From positions 1-51,554 of the forward strand of contig JAGHER010000067.1 in the NCBI GenBank assembly GCA_017889125.1: a stretch of DNA of 51,554 nucleotides. The letters are read 5' to 3'. Position numbers and translations under genes: made by a program. Shown here one piece after another: positions 1 to 6,971 of this stretch. The notes below the pieces were generated by a model. It did not search any database and was not told where the DNA came from. It saw only the letters and a program-made list of their open reading frames with translations. This stretch comes from Lachnospiraceae bacterium. Its GTDB lineage: Bacteria; Bacillota; Clostridia; Lachnospirales; Lachnospiraceae. Position 1 is the first letter of the stretch. Every line of letters begins with the position of its first letter.

Positions 1-1
1 A

Positions 2-439
2 CAGGAAAATGGAGATACGTATGCGGATTTTGTAAAGGATATCGACACCATTCTGATGGGATGGAATACGTATCATCAGGTAGTTACGGAGCTCTCGCCG
101 GAGGAATGGGTATACGAAGATTTCACTACCTATGTGTTTACTCATAATAAGCAGGAGTCCACAGAGAAAATCCGTTTCACCGATGCCAGTCCGGCAAGGC
201 TTTTGAAAAAGCTGCGAATGGAAGAAGAAAAGGATATCTGGATCTGCGGCGGGGCAAAGCTTGTGGAACAGTTAATGGACAGTGATGAGATCGACCGGTA
301 CCATATTTCCGTTATTCCTACGCTCTTGGGAGAGGGAATCCGCTTATTTGGACAATTTGCCAACGAGAGGAAGCTGTCGCTGGTTAAGGTGCAGCGCAGT
401 AATGGGATTGCGGAGCTTGTTTATGAGCGCAGGCCATGA
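2..439 (+). CDS. Dihydrofolate reductase / RibD C-terminal family protein (5' end missing)
   Basis: The frame is open from the first bases of the window, so the N-terminus lies upstream and only about 145 residues are visible. Motifs fitting the DHFR/RibD C-terminal fold are a D-T-I-L-M-G-W-N-T-Y stretch near the start (the family's MGRxTY-like element), then I-W-I-C-G-G-A-K-L-V-E-Q-L (nucleotide-binding glycine pair) and I-S-V-I-P-T-L-L-G-E-G-I-R-L-F near the end. Stand-alone proteins of this size in Firmicutes are usually annotated 'dihydrofolate reductase family protein' and are probably NADPH-dependent reductases of unknown substrate. It ends just before an independent promoter, so it is probably not co-transcribed with the next genes. 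Confidence 0.85.
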   Translation, partial: QENGDTYADFVKDIDTILMGWNTYHQVVTELSPEEWVYEDFTTYVFTHNKQESTEKIRFTDASPARLLKKLRMEEEKDIWICGGAKLVEQLMDSDEIDRYHISVIPTLLGEGIRLFGQFANERKLSLVKVQRSNGIAELVYERRP

Positions 440-481
440 CGTAATAACACGAAAAGAATAAAACTAAAATGTCAAAAACTC

Positions 482-510
482 TTGACACATTTCTCTTGTC
501 CTGTTACGAT
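482..510 (+). promoter_or_regulatory. Sigma-A promoter for the membrane protein / XRE pair
   Basis: TTGACA at 482-487 and TACGAT at 505-510 are separated by 17 bases, about 50 bases before the ATG at 562. An inverted TGTCAA (470-475) faces the -35 TTGACA across six bases, and another TTGACA lies at 528-533. These half-sites could be the operator of the XRE regulator encoded downstream; that is inference. Confidence 0.6.
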
Positions 511-561
511 AAAAATGTAAAGAAGATTTGACATCTCACAGACAGAGAGAGGAGAAAACTT

Positions 562-852
562 ATGGATAAGATGATATTGATTGTTTTTGGAATTTTCCTG
601 CTGGCGTTGATTATCCTGGATTTTTCTATGGTAATTTCCCTGCTGAAAACGGGAGATGAGAGAAGGCAGATTATTGTCTGGAAAGCAAGCACATTTACGC
701 TTCTTATCGTTGTGCTTACGTTGATTGTTGATGTGGTGGAATCCATTATCCGGGGAGAAGCTATGCTGATTAACCCCTTCATTAAACTCACCGTTACGGC
801 AATGCTTTATTTTATTGAGATTTTGTATTATAAGAAAAGGTACGGCGGCTGA
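562..852 (+). CDS. Small three-helix membrane protein, partner of XRE regulator
   Basis: The 96-residue protein is almost all hydrophobic, with three predicted membrane segments at about residues 4-27, 41-62 and 70-90 and a short basic tail (Y-K-K-R-Y-G-G). A clear ribosome site (GAGAGGAGAA) precedes the ATG. Only one base separates its stop from the ATG of the XRE regulator, so the two are translated together. Small membrane protein plus compact XRE regulator pairs are common in Firmicutes; in some the membrane protein relays an envelope signal or is the regulated product. I do not recognise a named family, and a function cannot be given from sequence. Confidence 0.75.
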   Translation: MDKMILIVFGIFLLALIILDFSMVISLLKTGDERRQIIVWKASTFTLLIVVLTLIVDVVESIIRGEAMLINPFIKLTVTAMLYFIEILYYKKRYGG

Positions 853-853
853 T

Positions 854-1045
854 ATGGAAAATATAATCCGAGAACGGCGGAAGGCTTTGGGATTGTCCCA
901 GGAAGAGCTGGCCAGAAGATGCGGTGTCTCCCGGCAGACGGTAAATGCCATTGAGAATGACAAATACGATCCCACCCTGTCTCTGGCTTTCCGGCTGGCA
1001 GATGAGCTGCGGCTTACAGTTGATGAACTGTTTACGCCGTCATAA
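854..1045 (+). CDS. XRE-family transcriptional regulator (minimal HTH)
   Basis: The 63-residue protein is little more than a Cro/C1-type helix-turn-helix domain. Residues 5-60 read R-E-R-R-K-A-L-G-L-S-Q-E-E-L-A, then V-S-R-Q-T-V-N-A-I-E-N, then P-T-L-S-L-A-F, the classic pattern of this family. The start at 854 is chosen over an in-frame upstream codon at 815 because the HTH begins immediately after it and it follows the previous stop by one base. It probably controls its own promoter; paired TGTCAA/TTGACA half-sites lie around that promoter at 470-533. Confidence 0.9.
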   Translation: MENIIRERRKALGLSQEELARRCGVSRQTVNAIENDKYDPTLSLAFRLADELRLTVDELFTPS

Positions 1046-1069
1046 TGTTTGTTTAATATATTGATCAGA

Positions 1070-1219
1070 TTAAAGAAATTCATTGGCCATGTTCTTTCGA
1101 TTTGATATAGATATGTAAGCGATCTTCAGATCTTCATTTTCAACATGTTCATAAACGTAGTGATGCCTATCTAACAGAAAAGAATAATCTTGTGTCGGAA
1201 AGTACTTCAATCTGCACAT
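1070..1219 (-). CDS. Possible small or remnant ORF, 49 residues
   Basis: The stretch between the XRE gene and the MBL gene (1046-1407) has no confident gene. On the minus strand, an ATG at 1219 opens 49 codons with a plausible mixed, charged composition (K-Y-F-P-T-Q-D-Y-S-F-L-L-D-R-H-H-Y then V-E-N-E-D-L-K-I-A-Y), ending TAA at 1070. It has only a weak ribosome site (GAAAGAAG directly before the ATG), and a stop codon lies in frame just upstream. It could be the 3' end of a decayed gene or chance. No family is recognised. Confidence 0.3.
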   Translation of the reverse strand: MCRLKYFPTQDYSFLLDRHHYVYEHVENEDLKIAYISISNRKNMANEFL

Positions 1220-1330
1220 CTTCTTTCATTTTTTGATAGCTCTATCAGACCATCGCCAGTTTGCAGTGAAAATTTTGTAATTTTAGCAAAAGATAAATGG
1301 ATATGGGTGGATAAATGGATGTTTAGACAA

Positions 1331-1359
1331 TTGACTTTTTCCCAGCTATAGTATATGAT
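1331..1359 (+). promoter_or_regulatory. Sigma-A promoter of the MBL-SDR-IclR-GH10 operon
   Basis: TTGACT (1331-1336) and TATGAT (1354-1359) are separated by 17 bases, about 50 bases before the MBL gene start. The palindrome at 1381-1395 begins 21 bases after the -10, so a repressor bound there would block transcription just after initiation. Confidence 0.7.
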
Positions 1360-1380
1360 GAAGTTAAAAATGGAATTGCA

Positions 1381-1395
1381 TTTTAATAATTAAAA
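1381..1395 (+). promoter_or_regulatory. Perfect 15-bp palindrome, candidate IclR operator (site 1)
   Basis: TTTTAAT-A-ATTAAAA is a perfect 7+1+7 inverted repeat. Near-identical copies lie at 5350-5364 and 5423-5437, each with one arm mismatch, in front of the sugar-binding protein. The shared sequence, its position downstream of both promoters and the IclR gene in this operon make it a candidate operator. The link to that regulator is inference. Confidence 0.6.
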
Positions 1396-1407
1396 GAAGA
1401 GGGCGAA

Positions 1408-2142
1408 ATGAAGCTGACAGAGGGGATTTATCTATGCGGCAGCGGTGCATATGGCCTGACGCCGGAGGGGGATTGTCACTGTTATGTTATTGACGGAGGA
1501 GAAGAACTGGCGATGATTGACTGCGGGCTGCAGAATGATCCGCAGGCGATCTTGGCGGAAATGGAAAAGGACGGCCTGGATCTGGGACGGTTGCGATATT
1601 TATTTTTGACGCATGTTCATCCGGACCATGCCGGTGGCTGCCAGTGGCTTCAGAAAAACTGTGGAGTTTGTGTTATGGCGGGAGAGGAAGAAGGGAAAGT
1701 CCTTGAATCTGGCTTGCAGAAAGCCTTTAATCTGGAAAAGATTCCAGACGGATTTGCGTCATATACGAAAATTTTGCGGGCTGTGCCTGACCATATCCTG
1801 CATGACGGGGAAGAGATTGCTGTGGGAGCGCTGAAGGTAACTGCGGTGCACAGCCCGGGGCATACGCCGGGTTCTTACAGCTTTTTTACCGATACACGGG
1901 GAGGCAGGCAGCTTTTTTGCGGGGATCAGGTGTTTTATCATGGATTTATCAGTCTTTTGGCACCGCCGTTTTCCGCATATGGGCAATATTTACAGGGACT
2001 GAAAAAGTTAAGTGCGCTGAACGCAGATGGACTTTTTCCGGGGCATTTGCTGTGGACGCTGAGAAATGGGCACAGACATATCGATGAAGCAGTATGGAAT
2101 ATGGAGTCGGGTCAGAGGCCTGAGCTGAAGCCATTTTCATAG
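1408..2142 (+). CDS. MBL-fold metallo-hydrolase
   Basis: The 244-residue protein carries the metal-binding signature of the metallo-beta-lactamase fold: H69-x-H71-x-D73-H74 in T-H-V-H-P-D-H-A-G-G, H152 in S-P-G-H-T-P-G, D173 in C-G-D-Q and H213 in F-P-G-H. This is the arrangement of glyoxalase-II-like hydrolases, with two metal ions cleaving a thioester, lactone or ester. There is no signal peptide, so it is cytoplasmic. It is the first gene of an operon with an SDR dehydrogenase, so lactone hydrolysis after sugar oxidation is one reasonable guess, but the substrate is not visible. The ribosome site is AGAGGGCG before the ATG. Confidence 0.85.
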   Translation: MKLTEGIYLCGSGAYGLTPEGDCHCYVIDGGEELAMIDCGLQNDPQAILAEMEKDGLDLGRLRYLFLTHVHPDHAGGCQWLQKNCGVCVMAGEEEGKVLESGLQKAFNLEKIPDGFASYTKILRAVPDHILHDGEEIAVGALKVTAVHSPGHTPGSYSFFTDTRGGRQLFCGDQVFYHGFISLLAPPFSAYGQYLQGLKKLSALNADGLFPGHLLWTLRNGHRHIDEAVWNMESGQRPELKPFS

Positions 2143-2218
2143 AGGAGCGAGTTATCATCGTCTCCCGGATAAAGACAATACTGTTCAAGAGGAATGGATA
2201 AGATTGGGGGTATGCAAA

Positions 2219-3088
2219 ATGGGAGAACGAGTAAAGGGAAGGGCCGCTCTGGTTACCGGGGCCGGCAGAGGGATTGGACGGGCAGTGGCTTTGACGCTGG
2301 CCCGGGAGGGGGCGGATGTCCTGGTCAATGAGAAAGAGGAGCGTGCTCTGGAGAAGGTATATCAGGAGCTGAAAGAGGAGGCCCGAGGCGGAAAAGTGGC
2401 CAGATTTGCAGCAGACGTCAGTGATGAGAAGCAGGTAAATGCGATGATGGATTACCTGTTGGCGGAGTTTGGGAAGATTAATATCGTGGTGAATAATGCG
2501 GCGGTAACCATTCCCCGTCCGGCGCTGACTTATACAACGGATTTCTGGGATGAGACAATCCGCACGAATCTCTATTCTTCTTACTTTACGTGCCTTCGAG
2601 CTGCCAGGGAAATGATTTCCCGGGGAGAGAAAGGGAGTTTCATTAATTTTTCTTCCATAGGAGCGCAAAAGCCACACCGGCAGCTTATGGCCTATGACAC
2701 CAGCAAGGGCGCGCTGGATTCCTTTACCAGAGCACTGGCCTTAGAACTGGCGCCCTTTGATATTACGGTAAATGCGGTGGCTCCGGCATCGATCCTGGGC
2801 GCCAATGTACGGCCGATGGATCCCAAAGTAGCGCAGCGGCGGGAACCGGTTGATTTTGCGACGCCGGTCACGAGAGAGGGAGAACCGCAGGATGTAGCGA
2901 ATCTGGTATTATTTCTGGCTAGCCCGGAGGCTTCGTTTATCACCGGTCAGATTATTGCGGTGGATGGCGGTTTGAGCGTGCAGGCAAGGCCGGTAACTAT
3001 GGCTCCGCTGGAGATTACGCCGCAGAATATCCATGAGGTGTATTTTAAAGATAAAAAGGAAATAAAGGTGGGCATTAACAATGAATAA
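2219..3088 (+). CDS. SDR family NAD(P)-dependent oxidoreductase
   Basis: Classical short-chain dehydrogenase of 289 residues. It has T-G-A-G-R-G-I-G at 13-20 (cofactor binding), N-N-A-A-V at 92-96, a serine in F-S-S-I-G near 145, and Y159-x-x-x-K163 in the active site. An in-frame TTG at 2204 would add five residues, but the G-rich ribosome site (2206-2210) fits the ATG at 2219 better. The C-terminus runs about 30 residues past the usual V-D-G-G end. It overlaps the IclR start by eight bases, so translation is coupled. It probably oxidises a sugar or reduces a keto-sugar derived from the imported glycan; the substrate is unknown. Confidence 0.9.
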   Translation: MGERVKGRAALVTGAGRGIGRAVALTLAREGADVLVNEKEERALEKVYQELKEEARGGKVARFAADVSDEKQVNAMMDYLLAEFGKINIVVNNAAVTIPRPALTYTTDFWDETIRTNLYSSYFTCLRAAREMISRGEKGSFINFSSIGAQKPHRQLMAYDTSKGALDSFTRALALELAPFDITVNAVAPASILGANVRPMDPKVAQRREPVDFATPVTREGEPQDVANLVLFLASPEASFITGQIIAVDGGLSVQARPVTMAPLEITPQNIHEVYFKDKKEIKVGINNE

Positions 3089-3896
3089 GACGGTATCTGC
3101 AGGGGTGAAAACCAATCAGTCATCAGAAAAATTATTAAAAATGATCGAGTATCTGGCTGGACAGAGAGAACCGAAGCGCCTTTTGGATATATCCCGGGAG
3201 ATGGGGATCAACAGCAGCACGGCGCTCCGCTTTTTGACTGCTTTAGTGGAAAATGGCTATGCGGCTCAGGATGTGGAATCCTCCCGGTATTACCTTACCT
3301 GCAAAATATGCGGTTTGGCCAATCAGGTTCTGCAGAATACAGATATCCGAACGATCGCCCGGCCCTATATGATGGAGATATCCAGCATGTTTGGGGAGAC
3401 CGTCTGTCTGGCGGTGGAGAAGGATATGAAGGTGGTTTATATTGATGTAATCGAAAGTCCCAATTCCATTATCCGCTCTATGCAGCGAATTGGAAATATA
3501 GCGCCTATGCACTGTACAGGAATCGGAAAGCTTTTGCTGTTAAATTATACGGAGAAGGATATCGACCGGCTGATCTTTAAGGAAGGGCTGACGCGCTTTA
3601 CCGAGCATACACCGGCAAGCAAATGGGAACTTATGGAACTGCTGAAGCAGGTGAAAAGAGAAGGAGTAGCCTACGACAATGAGGAATGTGAAATCGGCGC
3701 TAGGTGCGTGGCAGCACCGGTATACGATGCTTCTCAGAGGGTGGCTGCCGGGATCAGCGTAACCGGGCCGGTGAGCAGGCTTACGGATGAGCTGATCGAG
3801 CCAAGGCTGGAAAAATTTAAAGAGATAACGATGGAAATTTCGCAAAAGCTGGGCTATCGGGCACTTGAAAATGGAGAGGCCTGTGCCGGAGACTGA
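3081..3896 (+). CDS. IclR-family transcriptional regulator
   Basis: The 271-residue protein has an N-terminal winged helix at about 15-75 (R-L-L-D-I-S-R-E-M-G-I-N-S-S-T-A-L-R-F-L and E-N-G-Y). The effector-binding IclR domain follows, with I-A-R-P-Y-M, A-P-M-H-C-T-G-I-G-K-L-L-L and the D-N-E-E-C-E-I-G-A-R-C-V-A-A-P-V-Y-D block near 190-210. Family members bind short palindromes and are released or activated by small acids such as keto-sugar acids. It is co-translated with the SDR and followed after 11 bases by the GH10 gene. The palindromes at 1381, 5350 and 5423 are its most likely targets. Confidence 0.93.
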   Translation: MNKTVSAGVKTNQSSEKLLKMIEYLAGQREPKRLLDISREMGINSSTALRFLTALVENGYAAQDVESSRYYLTCKICGLANQVLQNTDIRTIARPYMMEISSMFGETVCLAVEKDMKVVYIDVIESPNSIIRSMQRIGNIAPMHCTGIGKLLLLNYTEKDIDRLIFKEGLTRFTEHTPASKWELMELLKQVKREGVAYDNEECEIGARCVAAPVYDASQRVAAGISVTGPVSRLTDELIEPRLEKFKEITMEISQKLGYRALENGEACAGD

Positions 3897-3907
3897 GAGG
3901 GAAAAGA

Positions 3908-5140
3908 ATGTCGGAGGGAGAAGGATTCAGAAAAATCAAAGAAACGCTGCAGATTATGGATGAGTCTGGCAGACCGCAGTGCGGCTGCCAGGTAAGATTT
4001 CGTTTAAAACAGCACAAATTTCTTTTTGGCTGCGGAGCCTTTGAAGCCGTAGACTGGCTTAACCCCGGGCCGGATACCGATGGTTCATTTTATGGGGATA
4101 TGATGGAAAAATGGTTCCGTTTGTTTAATTTTGCCACCCTTCCTTTTTACTGGGGGTATTTTGAAAAAAAAGAAGGGGAGCCGGAGACGGCAAAGCTTCT
4201 GAAAACGGCGCAGTATATGGCAGGCAGAGGGATCGCGCTTAAGGGGCATCCTCTTTGCTGGCATACGAATTGTGCAGACTGGCTTTTGCAGTACCCGGAC
4301 CATGTAATCTTTCAGAAGCTGCTGGAACGGATATATCGGGAGATCAGTGACTTTAAGCCGTTTATTCATTTCTGGGATGTGATCAATGAGACGGTGATCA
4401 TGCCGGAGTTTAACCGGTATGACAATGCCGTTACCAGGATCTGCCGCAGATACGGAAGAAATACCCTGATCAAGGAGGTTTTTGCGGCAGCAAGAGCGGC
4501 GGATCCGAATGCATTTCTGCTGATTAATGATTTTAATACTAGCCATAAGTATGAGGCAGTTATTGAGGAGGCGTTAGAAGGCGGGGTGTCTGTTGATGGC
4601 ATCGGCATTCAGTCTCATCAGCATCAGGGGTACTGGGGGCGGGAGAAGCTTACGGATGTGATCGCCCGCTTTTCCCGTTTTGGGCTTCCCCTGCATTTTA
4701 CGGAAAATACGCTGACTTCAGGGCATTTGATGCCGCTGGACATTGTGGATCTTAATGATTATCAGGTGGAAGAATGGCCCACAACCCCTGAAGATGAACG
4801 CCGTCAGAGTGAGGAGACAGAGGAGATGTTCAGGATCCTCTGGGAGTCGCCTGCGGTGGAGGCAGTTACGGAATGGGATTTTGCGGACAATGCATGGCTT
4901 CATGCCCCGGCGGGCCTGGTAAGGGAGGGAGATAACAGCCTGAAGCCGGCTTACGATAAGCTGGATGAGCTGATCAACCGGGAATGGCATACAGAATTGT
5001 GTGAAATGACGGATGAACAGGGCTTTATTGTGTTCGAAGGCATCCAGGGGCTTTATCATATTGAGGCCGGTGGAAAAGCTGCAGACGCAAAGCTTGCAGA
5101 TGGTCAGGAACGTCGGATATTGCTGCGTGCCTGCGAATAG
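3908..5140 (+). CDS. GH10 endo-1,4-beta-xylanase-type enzyme, intracellular
   Basis: GH10 family hallmarks are present in order: K-G-H-P-L-C-W-H at 112-119, W-D-V-I-N-E with acid/base E161, G-I-G-I-Q-S-H near 231-237, and nucleophile E266 in L-H-F-T-E-N-T-L. The 410-residue length suits a single catalytic domain with a short C-terminal extension. There is no signal peptide, so it should act on imported xylo-oligosaccharides rather than polymer. The nucleophile context T-E-N lacks the usual T-E-L/M-D, so substrate preference may differ from textbook xylanases. It is the last gene of the operon from 1408, before a strong terminator. Confidence 0.88.
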   Translation: MSEGEGFRKIKETLQIMDESGRPQCGCQVRFRLKQHKFLFGCGAFEAVDWLNPGPDTDGSFYGDMMEKWFRLFNFATLPFYWGYFEKKEGEPETAKLLKTAQYMAGRGIALKGHPLCWHTNCADWLLQYPDHVIFQKLLERIYREISDFKPFIHFWDVINETVIMPEFNRYDNAVTRICRRYGRNTLIKEVFAAARAADPNAFLLINDFNTSHKYEAVIEEALEGGVSVDGIGIQSHQHQGYWGREKLTDVIARFSRFGLPLHFTENTLTSGHLMPLDIVDLNDYQVEEWPTTPEDERRQSEETEEMFRILWESPAVEAVTEWDFADNAWLHAPAGLVREGDNSLKPAYDKLDELINREWHTELCEMTDEQGFIVFEGIQGLYHIEAGGKAADAKLADGQERRILLRACE

Positions 5141-5166
5141 CCCGCTGCAGGAAAACGGGAGAAACG

Positions 5167-5216
5167 ATACGGTTGAAATGGATATAAGACTATGTCCATT
5201 TCAGCCGTATTTTTTG
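5167..5216 (+). terminator. Rho-independent terminator after GH10
   Basis: An 18-base stem runs from 5167 (ATACGGTTGAAATGGATA) to the right arm at 5193-5210 (TGTCCATTTCAGCCGTAT), with G-T pairs allowed, and is followed by six Ts. It separates the IclR operon from the transporter operon. The gene-free stretch 5141-5450 otherwise holds the next promoter and two copies of the palindrome. Confidence 0.9.
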
Positions 5217-5296
5217 TGAAGAGAAGGAAAAAAACATAGCCCAAAAATGGGAAAGCAAAAATATACAGAAAAGCGGTAAAAAAGAGAAAAATATTG

Positions 5297-5325
5297 TTGA
5301 AAAATACAGAAGCATGCAGTATAAT
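5297..5325 (+). promoter_or_regulatory. Sigma-A promoter of the xylan-locus transporter operon
   Basis: TTGAAA (5297-5302) and a perfect TATAAT (5320-5325) are separated by exactly 17 bases. The first downstream palindrome starts 24 bases after the -10, nearly the same geometry as at the MBL promoter, pointing to shared control. Confidence 0.85.
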
Positions 5326-5349
5326 GAGGATGTAAAAAGTAAAACTAAA

Positions 5350-5364
5350 TTTCAATAATTAAAA
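5350..5364 (+). promoter_or_regulatory. 15-bp palindrome, candidate IclR operator (site 2)
   Basis: TTTCAAT-A-ATTAAAA has one mismatch between the arms. It lies just downstream of the promoter at 5297-5325, in the transcribed leader of the sugar-binding protein. Confidence 0.58.
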
Positions 5365-5422
5365 CCAAAAGGATAAATCGCCGCGATACACTGTCCTAAT
5401 AAGAAATGATAAGAAAAATAAA

Positions 5423-5437
5423 TTTTAATAATCAAAA
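5423..5437 (+). promoter_or_regulatory. 15-bp palindrome, candidate IclR operator (site 3)
   Basis: TTTTAAT-A-ATCAAAA has one mismatch between the arms. It sits immediately before the ribosome site of the binding-protein gene and 73 bases after site 2, about seven helical turns, so cooperative binding or looping is possible. Confidence 0.58.
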
Positions 5438-5450
5438 TAAGGAGGGCCTT

Positions 5451-6887
5451 ATGAGAAGAAGATTTTTGGCGCTGTTGATGGCGTCCACAATGACAGCAGG
5501 TATGCTTAACGGGTGTTCCGGTTCAGGTGCAGGTACTGCCTCTTCACCGGCAGAGAATGGGAATGCGGCGCAGACAACGGCTGACGCTGACGGAAGCGGC
5601 CAGATGGAAGCTGCGGAGATGACGACCATCACCGTCTGGAACAATGCCGCTCATGAGACAACGATCCGCGAAAAGCAGATTGAGGAGTTCAACAATGGAG
5701 AGGGAAAAGCGCTGGGGATCTACATTGATTACCAGACCTACGGCGACAACTATGCAGACACCATTAAGATTGCGGCACAGGCGGGAGAAGCGCCGGAGCT
5801 GTTTTCCTATGATTCAAAATGGGGAATGGATTTCATTGATGCAGGCTACCTGGTTCCCCTTGAGGATCTTCCGGGAAGCGAAGCTCTGATCGAGAAGTTT
5901 AAGCCGTATCTGTCCAACCAGGGCCAGGTATTTAATGGAAAAACGTATACGCTGCCGTATTCGCTGACAACCTACGGTTTTGTGATCAATAAGGATCTGT
6001 TTGCGCAGGCAGGAATGACGGAAGAGGATTATCCCACCACCTGGGAGGAGGTTAAGGAATGCGCCAGAAAGATTACTGACGCTTCCGGCGGCAAGGCCTA
6101 TGGCCTGGGCCTTTCTAGTACGCTGTGGACGGTAAGCTCCTTCTATACGATGGGAAATGGGCGAAATATAGGCCATTACGGCTATGACTGGAATAACCGG
6201 CGTTTTAACTATTCTGCTTATAATCCTATGGTAAAAGCAATCGATGAGATGTCCGCTGAGGGCACGATCTTCCCGGGCTTTGAGAATCTTGACGGCGATT
6301 CTGTTCGGGCACAGTTTGCGGCAGGCAATATTGGAATGATGGGAGCGGCCAGCTTTGACTGTTCTGTTTATACCAACCAGTTCCCGGCTGTGTGCGACTG
6401 GACGGTGATCGACATTCCTAAATTTGAGGAGGATGCAAAGCAGTACAAGCCTTTTGGCAATTCGGTGAATCTGTTATGTGTCGGGACCAAGGGACTGGAG
6501 CATCCGGAAAAGGTGCTGAAGGTGCTGGAATTCTTCTACGATGATGCTAATGCTGCAGAGATGTACGAAAACGGCATTTATATTCCGGTAAGGCCGGAGG
6601 CCATTGAGATGGTTGAAACTGAGCCGACGTTAAAGGGATGGGCAGAATTTGCAGATTTTGACGAGATATTTGCGATGCCTCCGGTTCCGGATACACTGAT
6701 CAATGTGGAAGGGACCACCTATCGAGAGGCGATGGTAAACATTTGGACGAATCCCGATCTGGATGATGTAGAGGGGATCATGGCTGATATAGATCAGCGC
6801 TATAATGATGCGCTTTCCAAGGCGGATCAGGCTACGGTAGACCTTTATGTGCTGCCGGAGGGGGTAACGCCTGAGTCTGGCAAATAA
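5451..6887 (+). CDS. ABC transporter sugar-binding lipoprotein (family 1)
   Basis: The 478-residue extracellular solute-binding protein begins with a lipoprotein signal peptide (M-R-R-R-F-L-A-L-L then L-N-G-C, with lipidated Cys22) and a Ser/Gly/Ala-rich linker. The type I carbohydrate-binding body then starts at T-I-T-V-W-N-N-A-A-H. The start at 5451 is set by GGAGGGC six bases upstream; an upstream in-frame ATG at 5406 would spoil the signal peptide. It captures an oligosaccharide, probably xylan-derived, for the permeases at 8345 and 9274. No ATPase is encoded nearby, so a shared MsmK/UgpC-type ATPase is expected elsewhere. A terminator directly after it should keep its level above the downstream genes. 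Confidence 0.92.
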   Translation: MRRRFLALLMASTMTAGMLNGCSGSGAGTASSPAENGNAAQTTADADGSGQMEAAEMTTITVWNNAAHETTIREKQIEEFNNGEGKALGIYIDYQTYGDNYADTIKIAAQAGEAPELFSYDSKWGMDFIDAGYLVPLEDLPGSEALIEKFKPYLSNQGQVFNGKTYTLPYSLTTYGFVINKDLFAQAGMTEEDYPTTWEEVKECARKITDASGGKAYGLGLSSTLWTVSSFYTMGNGRNIGHYGYDWNNRRFNYSAYNPMVKAIDEMSAEGTIFPGFENLDGDSVRAQFAAGNIGMMGAASFDCSVYTNQFPAVCDWTVIDIPKFEEDAKQYKPFGNSVNLLCVGTKGLEHPEKVLKVLEFFYDDANAAEMYENGIYIPVRPEAIEMVETEPTLKGWAEFADFDEIFAMPPVPDTLINVEGTTYREAMVNIWTNPDLDDVEGIMADIDQRYNDALSKADQATVDLYVLPEGVTPESGK

Positions 6888-6896
6888 GCGCTGAAG

Positions 6897-6938
6897 GGCC
6901 ATATCTTTTTGAAAAACGCATAAAGATATGGCCTTTTT
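6897..6938 (+). terminator. Terminator inside the transporter operon (attenuating)
   Basis: A 12-base perfect stem (GGCCATATCTTT, 6897-6908, with AAAGATATGGCC, 6922-6933) is followed by TTTTT. No new promoter is obvious before the next gene at 6972. Partial read-through would give much more binding protein than enzyme and permease. Confidence 0.85.
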
Positions 6939-6971
6939 ATCTAAGGAGAAGAATTACAGGAGGAGAAGAGA

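Noticed and set aside
472-1083. 203-residue minus-strand open frame
   Set aside because: It lies opposite the membrane-protein and XRE genes, which have motifs and ribosome sites. Its own translation shows no domain.
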